Shown here: piece after piece, positions 20,680 through 28,386 of the stretch
Layout: the number at the start of each line of letters is the position of its first letter
Numbering within the stretch: the first letter of the stretch is position 1
Source: Methylocystis sp. IM3
GTDB lineage: Bacteria > Pseudomonadota > Alphaproteobacteria > Rhizobiales > Beijerinckiaceae
Direction: 5' to 3'
Assembly (NCBI RefSeq): GCF_038070105.1
Contig: NZ_JBBPBZ010000004.1
Coordinates: forward strand, 248,001-312,000
Length of the DNA stretch: 64,000 nt
The notes under the pieces: model-generated
What the model saw: only the letters and a program-made list of their open reading frames with translations
Database searches by the model: none
What the model was told of the DNA's origin: nothing
Program-made: the position numbers and the translations under genes

Positions 20680-20706
20680 AGAAAGGGCGCACAATGACTC
20701 ACGCAT

Positions 20707-22017
20707 CGCAATGGGACGGATCGTGCGCTCGACGATGTTGGAGTCGATTTCGATGCGCCCGTCGTCGAGGAAGCGCGTCAGCCCGTCCCAGCGCGACAGC
20801 GCATAGCGGATCGCGTCGGCAAGTTTCGTCTTTTGGCTGATGAGCGCGAGTCTCTCGCGCAGCCAGGGTTCAAGCTCGGCGAGGACCGGGCGAGATTTTT
20901 CCTGTCGCGCATCACGACGCTCGTCGGGAGCCCGACCGCGGATTTGGCTTTCAATGGAATAGAGCGCGCCGATGCGCTCGAGCGCCTCGCTGGCGGTCGG
21001 CGCAGGACCCGCTGCCGCGAGTTCGTAAAAGCGGCGCCGGACGTGCGCCCAGCAGAAGGCGAGCGACACGCTGTTCTTCTGCGCCAGCGCGCGATAGCCG
21101 GCGTAGCCGTCCACCTGGACGACGCCTGCGAAGCCGGCGAGATGGGCGAGCGGCTGCTCGGATTTACGGTTTTGCGCATAGACATAGACGGCGAGTGGCG
21201 GATCGGCGCCACCCCATGGCCGATTGTCTCTCGCGTAAGCCCAGAGCTGGCCGGTCTTGGTGCGCCCGCGTCCAGGGTCGAGCACCGGCGCCCTCGTCTC
21301 GTCGGCGAAGATTTTCGTGGAAGACCTGATGTGTTCCAGGAGGCGCTCGTGCAGGGGCCGCAAATGCCAAGCGGCGCGGCCAACCCAGTCGGCGAGCGTC
21401 GAACGGTCGAGCGCGATCCCCTGCCGGGCGTAGATCTGGGCCTGGCGATAAAGAGGAAGATGGTCGGCGTATTTGGAAACGAGCACGTGGGCGACTGTCG
21501 CCTCGGTCGGCAGGCCGCCTTCAATCAGTCGCGCCGGGGCCGGCGCCTGCACCACCGCACCCTCACAGGCCCGGCAGGCGTATTTGGGCCGGCGCGTCAC
21601 GAGCACCCGGAACTGCGCCGGAACGACATCGACCCGCTCGGAAACATCTTCGCCGATCTGGTGCGACAGGCCCTTGCAGCAGGGGCAGGCCTTGTCCTCG
21701 ATATCGACGACGCTCTCGACGCGCGGGAGATGTGCGGGCAACGCGCCCCGGTTCGTACGACGCTTTCTGGCCGCCTTCTCACGTTCAGGCGCAGAGCCGG
21801 CTTCTACTTCCGCGGCCGCGGCGGCCTCCGTCTGCTCGACCTCTTCGAGCGCGAGCAGCATTTGGTCTTCGGGGAGCGTCTCGGCGCGACGCCCAAAGCG
21901 ATGGCGCTGCATCTCCTTGATGATCTGAACGAGGCGCTCGTTGCGCGCCCGCTCGGCGAGAAGCATCGCCTTCAGCTCGTTCGGGTCGTCGGGAAGTTTC
22001 TCGATCGCCTGCGCCAT
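20707..22017 (-). pseudogene. tnpC: IS66 TnpC, N-terminal 437 codons
   Basis: Starts MAQAIEKLPDDPNELKAMLL with the usual N-terminal leucine zipper, then a zinc-binding segment (DKACPCCKGLSHQIGEDVSE, CRAC) and the DDE domain (KIFADETRAPVLDPGRGRTK, VQVDGYAGYRAL, CWAHVRRRFYELA, NIVERTIRPIA). The authentic sequence stops at IRPIA (20707); the frame then runs antisense through the recombinase gene, so the apparent 511-residue product is a chimera. 437 codons plus the two stranded pieces make 511-512 codons, the family length. Confidence 0.9.
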
Positions 22018-22086
22018 GGGGGCAGAAGACCATATTTCGCGCTGCCTTTCGACGATCTTCGACGCCCTGATTCACTGTGTCGCGGC

Positions 22087-22440
22087 TCATCCGGGCAATG
22101 CCGGCGCCGGCGTCTCTTTTGTATGCACGCGCTTCCAATCGAGCCCCTCGAGCAGAGCCGAAAACTGCGTCGCGGAGAGTCGTATCGTTCCGTCTTCGAT
22201 CTTCGGCCAGCGAAACTCGCCATCCTCAAGCCGCTTGGCGAAGAGGCAGACGCCCGTGCCGTCCCAGTAGATCAACTTGATCCGATCCGCGCGCTTGGCT
22301 CGGAAAACGTAGATGGCCCCGTCGAAAGGGTCCCCTCTTATCGTTTCACGCACCAGGGCGGCGAGACCTTCGGCGCCCTTGCGAAAGTCCACCGGCTTCG
22401 TCGCCACCATCACGCGCATCGCGCCAGTCGGGCCGATCAT
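22087..22440 (-). CDS. tnpB: IS66 TnpB
   Basis: A 117-residue protein starting MIGPTGAMRVMVATKPVDFR and containing VRETIRGDPFDGAIYVFRAK and LIYWDGTGVCLFAKRL, the IS66 Orf2 signature. It starts with a 4-base ATGA overlap with tnpA, indicating coupling. TnpB is required for IS66 transposition, but its mechanism is not known. Intact. Confidence 0.9.
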   Translation of the reverse strand: MIGPTGAMRVMVATKPVDFRKGAEGLAALVRETIRGDPFDGAIYVFRAKRADRIKLIYWDGTGVCLFAKRLEDGEFRWPKIEDGTIRLSATQFSALLEGLDWKRVHTKETPAPALPG

Positions 22441-22868
22441 GACCGGGCTTTCAATGCGTCGATAATGGCCGTGACCATGCCGAGATCGGCATCGCGCCAG
22501 ATCCAAACGCTCGCGCCATCAACGTCGAGTTCGACCACATGCGCCCCCACCGTTACCGCCTTGCGCTCCGACCGTAGCGCCGCCGGCGCTGTCCCTCTCG
22601 GCTCAACAACGACCCGCGCAAAGGCAACCCCATCGGAAGCCGCCGCCTTTTGCCGTGCTTCGCGCCGCCAGGTGAACAATTGCTGCGGGCTCAAACCCCG
22701 CCGCCGGGCAACCTGCGAGACAACCACGCCAGGCTGCAACGATTCCTCTACGGCTTCCGCCTTCTCGTCATCCGACCATCGGCGCCGGCGTTCCCCGCCG
22801 CCGGTGATCACTTCAATGCGCTGGACAGTCTCGCCTTTAGGGTCAAGCCGATGATCAAGTCTGGACAC
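22437..22868 (-). CDS. tnpA: IS66 TnpA
   Basis: A 143-residue protein from GTG at 22868, beginning MSRLDHRLDPKGETVQRIEV. It has a helix-turn-helix of the IS66 Orf1 type (RRRWSDDEKAEAVEESLQPG through ARRRGLSPQQLFTWRREAR). A nearly identical 5' part of this gene occurs at 61216-61578. Intact. Confidence 0.9.
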   Translation of the reverse strand: MSRLDHRLDPKGETVQRIEVITGGGERRRRWSDDEKAEAVEESLQPGVVVSQVARRRGLSPQQLFTWRREARQKAAASDGVAFARVVVEPRGTAPAALRSERKAVTVGAHVVELDVDGASVWIWRDADLGMVTAIIDALKARS

Positions 22869-22944
22869 AAGCCTTACCTCCTGCAGGAGATCAGACTCGC
22901 AGCTGTCGCTCCAGTTTTGAAGGTGCGGTCAGAACAGCGCTAAC

Positions 22945-23556
22945 GACGGGGCTAATTGCCCTTCACCTGCGTCAGCAGATCATTGCCCGAGGCAATCACG
23001 CGTTGGAACAATTTTTTTGACAGTGCTCGGCGTCGAGGGTGAACAGGCAGTCGGTCAATCCCAGCGCCTCGATCAACTCCGGCGCAGCGGGAATTTCGTT
23101 GCTCTTTTCGGCGACCATCACATGCGCGAGCACGATCCTGTCGGCATGGCGCAGCGCCGACATCATATGCGCGGCCTTGCAGTCGGCAAAGGCGTCGAAG
23201 CTACCGCGTAGCGTCTTGCCATCGACGGCGATCGCGGTCAGCCCTGACTCAACGGGCGGCGTCAGCACGTCTGCGGCATGGCACCGAAAAGCCGCCTCCA
23301 GCGCGTTCGGATCGACGCCTCGCAGGATTAGCCGCAAGCCGGTGTAGGACGACGTACAAGGCAGCTCCAGATCAAAGGCGTCGTTCAGCCGTAGGCGGTG
23401 AATGCGAATGAACTCGTGCATCTGCCGATAGGAGTTGGTGCCGGCGACCATCGCGAGGATGGCGTAGAGCAGCACCGTCGACAAATCGAAACGCTTGCCT
23501 TCCCGGCGACGATAGTCAGGTATCTCGCGCAAAATCTCCAGCAGCGTCACCTGCAT
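22945..23556 (-). pseudogene. ISAs1 transposase, N-terminal part
   Basis: Starts MQVTLLEILREIPDYRRREG and contains YRQMHEFIRIHRLRLNDAFD, TAIAVDGKTLRGSFDAF and LFTLDAEHCQK, all diagnostic for ISAs1. A frame slip in a run of A residues near 23005 and a TAG in the following VKGN-PR segment had already damaged it before or after the IS66 insertion. The 3' half resumes at 15290. Confidence 0.85.
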
Positions 23557-23702
23557 GCGACAACCTCCGATTCGGGTTGTCGCCTATAAATTCACACATC
23601 TGGCTCGCCGGGAATCTTAAACCCGCTCTCATAGATCAGAGACCTGAACAGCCCTGAGGCTCCAAGGCTTCTTGATCCGCGAACGCCGTTGGATACCCTC
23701 TC

Positions 23703-24047
23703 TTAAGCGTACCGAACAAAGCCGATGTAATGACAGTTTGCCGCAACGGCATTGATAATCGCTCCGTCCCGTCCGTTCCGCACGATGGGGATAACGTCAA
23801 CCCCGCTAACATCAGCGCGATAGATGTGGTAACCGCTCGAAGTAACGTGGGGGTTTGCGCCCATAAACTCATAACTGCGTCCGTGAACGCCGTTGCCTTC
23901 GTCGAGTAGACGGGACGCGAGAAGCGACAATGTTTCTGCTTCCCGTCTACTTTCGGCATTGTCGCGCCATTCCGGTGAGCCGGCGAGATAGACCGCCGTG
24001 TCGCCACAGATGTAGCCCGAATTATTGTCCATTAGAATTAGGCGCAT
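23703..24047 (-). CDS. Conserved hypothetical protein, 114 aa
   Basis: Starts MRLILMDNNSGYICGDTAVY after a good ggagc site. It contains RLLDEGNGVHGRSYEFMGAN and YHIYRADVSGVDVIPIVRNG, a pattern I associate with small uncharacterised proteins on alphaproteobacterial plasmids. Soluble, with no signal peptide. The open frame extends 84 codons upstream (to 24299), but that part has no supporting ribosome site next to its start. Function unknown. Confidence 0.65.
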   Translation of the reverse strand: MRLILMDNNSGYICGDTAVYLAGSPEWRDNAESRREAETLSLLASRLLDEGNGVHGRSYEFMGANPHVTSSGYHIYRADVSGVDVIPIVRNGRDGAIINAVAANCHYIGFVRYA

Positions 24048-24640
24048 GGTTCTTGCTCCATATTCAAAAAATATGAAAGGCAACAACTCCAAAGCCTGCC
24101 GTGGCGTCGCGTCATTGGCCTGGATCAGTTTGACATCAACACATCTTAGGCAATAAGCCAATGGCTCCTTTCCACCTGCAACAAGCGGCTCCGCCCCGAC
24201 CATTTCCTTTAGTTCTCCCCGCAGCAGTAGCGGTGAGCGACATGGCATCTTTTTATAGGCACTCTGCCAAGGACGCGATTGGAGACTTCCACATACCATT
24301 AACCGTAACTAGTTGAGCTTGAAGCGTGCGCTGGTTCGTCCATTTACGAAAGACTTCGCCGCTAAGGTGTAACCTGTAATAGATAAGTTCGATTCTCTGC
24401 ATCTTGCGCATTTGGAATCTCCAACGCTGCGCAATCCTGGCTTGAACGGCTCGGCTTATCCTTTCGATAAGGTTTCTTCCGAGACTACAAAGATCAAATG
24501 CTAGAAAAATACATAAGCCAAACCCAACTTTTGAATATACCTGCCAATATTGGTAATTAAACTCTTCTGTCGGAGCTTGCCTTCAGTCGCGGGTTCCGAT
24601 TTAGCAAGAACTCCGCAAAACGAGCGCGAGTGGGCCCTGC

Positions 24641-24676
24641 TAGCCCGGACTTCTCATACGCGAGAAATCCGGGCTA
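24641..24676. repeat. Inverted repeat, 15-bp arms with one mismatch
   Basis: tagcccggacttctc (24641-24655) pairs with gagaaatccgggcta (24662-24676) around a 6-base loop. There is no T-run, so it is more likely an element end or a regulatory hairpin than a terminator. Confidence 0.6.
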
Positions 24677-24840
24677 AGCGTTCCGACATCAGAAGATATT
24701 CGCATGGTTCCATCATTCATCTCCTCTGTTTACGACAGGCGTCGACCTTTTGATCAGCTGACGGCGTCTGATCGTACAACCACATATTTTTCGAATAATA
24801 GCGACACTCTTCCGCCGAACCTGAGCTCGCCCGAAAAACG

Positions 24841-24871
24841 GTAGGCGGATGCACCGAATGCATCCGCCTAC
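24841..24871. terminator. Bidirectional rho-independent terminator candidate
   Basis: Perfect 13-bp arms (gtaggcggatgca / tgcatccgcctac) with a 5-base loop. The stem is followed by cttttac on the plus strand and, read on the minus strand, by cgtttttcg. It lies about 250 bases downstream of the decayed norE end and could terminate minus-strand nor transcription. Confidence 0.65.
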
Positions 24872-25122
24872 TTTTACGTCGGCGCGCTTCAGGGGCGAGA
24901 AGACATACGCCAACGATCTCACGACCCATCCTCATTCGAAGAATTACGAACATATATTGATCGCGGAGTTACCGAGAATGCCCTCAACAAAAAATCAGGC
25001 GAAACCTACTGCGGCGTTACGCAACACCTCAGAGTTGATACGCGTCGGGAATCGCTTTCATATCTCCTTCCCAATCGTTGTTGTCGGTCACGCTTGATAC
25101 ATGATCTCACAGTGGGACGTAT

Positions 25123-25135
25123 ATCATACTGTGAT
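25123..25135. promoter_or_regulatory. Third copy of the ATCA-N5-TGAT operator-like motif
   Basis: atcatactgtgat matches the pattern ATCA(C/T)(A/G)(G/C)T(A/G)TGAT seen in the norC promoter and before the MarR gene at 34233. It lies beyond the 3' end of the norE remnant with no intact gene downstream, so it may be a relic of a lost promoter or chance. Confidence 0.3.
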
Positions 25136-25640
25136 CCACCTTCGAAGCCCTTTTTTGTCCCATGAAGAGAAATGCTCTGCCTTCCACAGAATTTCATTGA
25201 CGGGATCAATAGGACTCGTCCCCGAGACGGCGAGGATAACCGCGACGTCTATGTTCCGGATGTAGAACGCTCCTCTGTCCATGCCGATCCCGGCCTCGAC
25301 CACGGACGTATATTCGGAAATCTTGAAGACGAGGAAGACGACGTCCAACGCTACCGCGACCGCAAGTTTCCAGCGCACGAGGCGAGCGTCAGGGTCACGG
25401 GCCGCCTCCACCAGCCGCGAAAAGGCCGCTTGAGACCAGCACGAAGACGTTGGCGCGCCGGTAAGCCGTTCGAGTCGGTCCTGCGCAGTCGCAAACCTCC
25501 GCCGGCGGCGATGCGCCCGGTCGAGCGTGCCACCGAAGACGAGGGGGTTCCGATACGGTGAGCGGCAACATCATCGGATGGCCGGGAAGCCCGTCAAACA
25601 GACCGTCTTCGTCGGGCGCGCGCGCGTCAGGCGACGACAT
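25124..25640 (-). pseudogene. norE: norE remnant (cytochrome oxidase subunit III-like)
   Basis: The 5' part reads DGLFDGLPGHPMM and NVFVLVSSGLFAA. The 3' part, in another frame, reads RWKLAVAVALDVVFLVFKIS and VEAGIGMDRGAFY, the first two to three helices of NorE. At least one frameshift and loss of the C-terminal half inactivate it. Its position directly after norD is the usual one for nor clusters. Confidence 0.65.
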
Positions 25641-27555
25641 GGCGATACATCATTGGAAGCGCCTCCACGAGCCGTGAGATGTCAGGCACGATGGCGAAGC
25701 CGTTCTGGTCGAAGAGATAAGGCACGTAGTCCTGCGCTTTCGCGTCGACTGTAATGGCGAAGACTGCCTGGCCCAGCCGCCGAGCTTCCATCACGGCGCG
25801 GCGCGTGTCCTCGACCCCGTGACGCCCTTCGTAATGATCGAGATCGTTGGGCTTACCATCAGTGATGACGAGAAGCAGCCGACGCGTCGCTGCGCGTTTC
25901 GCGAGCTGCGCCGAGATATGGCGGACGCCGGCGCCGAGCCGCGTATAGAATTTTGGCGTTAGACCCATGATGCGGCGACGCACCGTCTCGTCACATCTCT
26001 CGTCGAAGTCCTTGACCCGTTCGACGAGCACGCGTTCGCGTTTGAGCGAGGAAAAAGCGTGGACGGAAATTTGGTCGCCGCAGGCTTCGACGCCGCCGAC
26101 CAGCGCGACGACCGCCTCTCGCGCGACGTCGATCACCGGCCGGCCTGAAGCGATGCTTTCGGTTGAGCGCGACGAATCGAACAGAACAGCCACCGCGAGA
26201 TCACGCTCGTCATTCCTGATGGCGCAATAAATGCGCTCTTCGGTTTCTCCGGAGGCAAGGAAGTCGCAATGCGCGCGCACTACCTCGTCTATATCAAGAT
26301 CTAATCCGTCAGGCTGCCGCCGCAGGATGCGCCGACGCGGGCGCAGCGCTTCGAACTGCCGTTGAACAGCCGCGATGCGACGCCGGGTCGCGGGCTTCTC
26401 GAGCGGCTCGGTCGGCGCTTCCGCGGCAAGCCTTTCTTCCACACGCGCGTGATTTGGAAGATAGCAACCGGATTTCCAGTCCCACTCGGGATAAACCCAT
26501 TCGCCTAGAAGTGACGATCTCTCCACGTCGCGCGGCGCGAGATCGAGGTGAAATTTCAGTTTCGTCTTCGCGGATTTCGAATTCCTGGCGAGGGATGCTT
26601 CGTCGAGATCCTCGGTCGCCTTGCGCGCATTGTCCTCTTCATCGTCGTCCACGGTCCGGTTGATGTCGAGGAAATCGATCATGGACAAGATCGATTCGAA
26701 ACGGTGGAGGATGAAACTATCCTTGCGATCCGCCTGCTCGGCCTTGCGGCGGATCGCTTTCAGCATCTTCTCGCCGTCCTGCGCCGACGCCGCGTTCTGC
26801 GCCGCGCTATCCTCCCCGGGGCTCGACGTGTCTGCCGGACGAGGAGCCGAAAGCAGGGGCCAGAGCGCCACGGGTCGGAACGGCCGGTAACCTGCGTCGG
26901 CGTGATACGCGTCGATCGCCGCGGCGGGATCGCGGATCGCCGCCGCAATCGGCGCCCCGCCTCCATCTTCCTGCGCGAGCAAAGCGCGTATCGCCTGCTC
27001 GAGTTCGGCTTCCGGCGAGGGCAGCAACGGCGCGGGACGAACCTCAAGAAGCGCCGAGCCGAGATCAGCGCGCAGCTGCAGCAGACCCGGGCAGCAGGCG
27101 AGCACCGCGCTTTCGGCGCGCAGCGACTCCCGCAACATTTCTATATCCCGTTGCAGCGGGTCGGCTGGCGGTTGCGCGGGCGCTCGCATAAAGGCCGCGA
27201 GGGCGGCGAGCCAGCGGTAAAGGCCCCGGGAGAGCGCCGCATCCTCGAATAGCGAGACCGTGGGAGGTAACGCGAGCCGCTGGCCGTCATATTGGGCGTG
27301 CGTCACACGATCGACGTCATGCGATAGGCGGGCCCGTCGAGTGAGGCGATTTGCTGAAATGTCGGTCGCGACCGGAAGCAGATCGACGCCCTCGGGGCCG
27401 CCAAGCGCGCGGAAGATGATGTTGGCCGGTCCGCGCATCTCATCAAAGGAAACTTCCGAGTCGGCGAAGCACGCCTCGGAGCCGATCTCGCGCACGAGAT
27501 CATTCCAGATCTCGCCGACCCTTTCCTCCGGCTCCCAGAAGCGCGGGAAAGGCAT
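25627..27555 (-). CDS. norD: Nitric oxide reductase activation protein NorD
   Basis: A 642-residue cytoplasmic protein beginning MPFPRFWEPEERVGEIWNDL. The C-terminal ~200 residues form a von Willebrand A domain with an intact MIDAS (AVLFDSSRST, D-x-S-x-S) and a later LLVITDGKPNDLDHYEG. A central acidic, low-complexity region (around NRTVDDDEEDNARKATEDLD) is typical of NorD/CbbO proteins. With the NorQ ATPase it is needed to insert non-heme iron in, or activate, NorB. The start is 11 bases after the norQ stop, so it is cotranscribed. Length is normal for the family. Confidence 0.92.
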   Translation of the reverse strand: MPFPRFWEPEERVGEIWNDLVREIGSEACFADSEVSFDEMRGPANIIFRALGGPEGVDLLPVATDISANRLTRRARLSHDVDRVTHAQYDGQRLALPPTVSLFEDAALSRGLYRWLAALAAFMRAPAQPPADPLQRDIEMLRESLRAESAVLACCPGLLQLRADLGSALLEVRPAPLLPSPEAELEQAIRALLAQEDGGGAPIAAAIRDPAAAIDAYHADAGYRPFRPVALWPLLSAPRPADTSSPGEDSAAQNAASAQDGEKMLKAIRRKAEQADRKDSFILHRFESILSMIDFLDINRTVDDDEEDNARKATEDLDEASLARNSKSAKTKLKFHLDLAPRDVERSSLLGEWVYPEWDWKSGCYLPNHARVEERLAAEAPTEPLEKPATRRRIAAVQRQFEALRPRRRILRRQPDGLDLDIDEVVRAHCDFLASGETEERIYCAIRNDERDLAVAVLFDSSRSTESIASGRPVIDVAREAVVALVGGVEACGDQISVHAFSSLKRERVLVERVKDFDERCDETVRRRIMGLTPKFYTRLGAGVRHISAQLAKRAATRRLLLVITDGKPNDLDHYEGRHGVEDTRRAVMEARRLGQAVFAITVDAKAQDYVPYLFDQNGFAIVPDISRLVEALPMMYRHVVA

Positions 27556-27566
27556 GCTCAGTTTCC

Positions 27567-28376
27567 TCAGCCGAAAACTGCGACAACGAGATCAGTGAGT
27601 CCACGCTTGACCTCACGATCGTCTGTCAGCGGCTCGATGATCGCAACGCGGATGGCGTCGTCGATGCGCGTGCCGGCGGCGATGAGCGTCGCGCAATAGA
27701 TGAGGAGCCGCGTCGAGGCGCCTTCTTCCAGATCTCGTCCCTTCAGATTGCGGGTGTGACCTGCGAGCGCGATGAGTCGTTCGGCGCGAGCGAGATCCAG
27801 GCCGCTCTCCATCGCGACGACTTCCGCCTCGATCTTCGGCGGCGGAAAACCGAATTCAATCGCGACGAAACGCTGTCGTGTCGAGGGTTTCAGGCTTTTG
27901 AGAATATTCTGATAGCCCGGATTGTAGGAGACGACGAGCATGAAGCCATCGGACGCGACCAATGTCTCGCCCGTGCGCTCCAGCGGCAGGATGCGGCGAT
28001 CGTCCGTCAACGGATGCAGGACCACAGTGACGTCCTTGCGCGCCTCTACGAGCTCGTCGAGATAACAGACCCCGCCGTTGCGCACGGCCCGAGTCAATGG
28101 CCCGTCCTGCCATACCGTCTCGCCGCCGCGGATCAGCCAGCGGCCAGTAAGGTCCGCCGCCGCCAGATCGTCATGGCAGGAGACGGTGGTCAGTTCGCTT
28201 CTCATGCGCGCCGCCATATGGGCGACAAAACGCGTCTTGCCGCATCCTGTCGGCCCCTTGATCAGAAGCGGCAAGCGATGACGCCAGGCCCGTTCGAACA
28301 ATTCGCATTCATCGCCAACTGGACGGTAGTAGGGGATGCTGTGGTGGATCGACTGGTTTGACGTCGTCGCCTTCAT
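27567..28376 (-). CDS. norQ: MoxR-type AAA+ ATPase NorQ
   Basis: A 269-residue protein starting MKATTSNQSIHHSIPYYRPV. Walker A is KGPTGCGKTRFVAHMA, Walker B is GGVCYLDELVEARKDV, and sensor 1 lies in MLVVSYNPGYQNILKSLKPS. It belongs to the NorQ/CbbQ class, which pairs with VWA proteins such as NorD. The start at 28376 lies 10 bases after norB, so it is part of the norCBQD operon. Intact and of family length. Confidence 0.93.
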   Translation of the reverse strand: MKATTSNQSIHHSIPYYRPVGDECELFERAWRHRLPLLIKGPTGCGKTRFVAHMAARMRSELTTVSCHDDLAAADLTGRWLIRGGETVWQDGPLTRAVRNGGVCYLDELVEARKDVTVVLHPLTDDRRILPLERTGETLVASDGFMLVVSYNPGYQNILKSLKPSTRQRFVAIEFGFPPPKIEAEVVAMESGLDLARAERLIALAGHTRNLKGRDLEEGASTRLLIYCATLIAAGTRIDDAIRVAIIEPLTDDREVKRGLTDLVVAVFG

Positions 28377-28386
28377 GAGCTCCACC

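Larger units (their letters stand above)
18126..20706 (+). mobile_element. Serine-recombinase module 2 (about 2.6 kb) inside IS66 tnpC
   Basis: Inserted between the IRPIA and LNRKN codons of tnpC. A 3-bp identity, cgc, is shared by the junctions at 18123-18125 and 20707-20709. Same layout and same length (within about 10 bases) as module 1: ORF A2, ORF B2, then a 690-residue recombinase on the plus strand. The coding sequences have diverged, so this is not a recent tandem duplication. Confidence 0.75.
15291..22944 (-). mobile_element. IS66-family element interrupted by two serine-recombinase modules
   Basis: Inverted ends are gtaatcgctgtttt (15291 onward) and gttagcgctgttct (complement of 22944 backward). 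A perfect 8-bp target duplication, gacggggc, lies at 15283-15290 and 22945-22952. The gene order tnpA-tnpB-tnpC runs from 22868 downward. tnpC is broken into three collinear pieces (22017-20707, 18125-18080, 15489-15304) by two inserts of 2590 and about 2581 bp. Without the inserts the element would be about 2.5 kb, a normal IS66 size. Confidence 0.9.
14777..23623 (-). mobile_element. ISAs1-family element split by a nested IS66
   Basis: The 3' part of an ISAs1 transposase lies at 14780-15290 and the 5' part at 22945-23556, both on the minus strand. Imperfect terminal repeats are visible (left ttttagaatccagcgg at about 14778; right, as complement, tttaagattcccggcg, ending near 23622). Everything between 15291 and 22944 is a later IS66 insertion carrying two recombinase modules. 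Boundaries are good to a few bases. Confidence 0.7.
24048..25122. other. No recognisable gene; two hairpins
   Basis: AT-richer DNA without a supported gene. It holds an imperfect inverted repeat at 24641-24676 and a strong terminator-like hairpin at 24841-24871, reported separately. A frame beginning MPSTKNQAKPTAALRNTSEL around 24980 has no recognisable features. Confidence 0.4.

Noticed and set aside
20482..20706. Apparent C-terminal 75 codons of IS66 TnpC
   Set aside because: This part of the open frame is the antisense strand of recombinase 2 beyond the insertion point; the true C-terminus lies at 18080-18125 and 15304-15489.
20833..22854. 673-codon plus-strand open frame
   Set aside because: It is the antisense of IS66 tnpC, tnpB and tnpA; its composition is Arg/Gly-rich and it has no family features.
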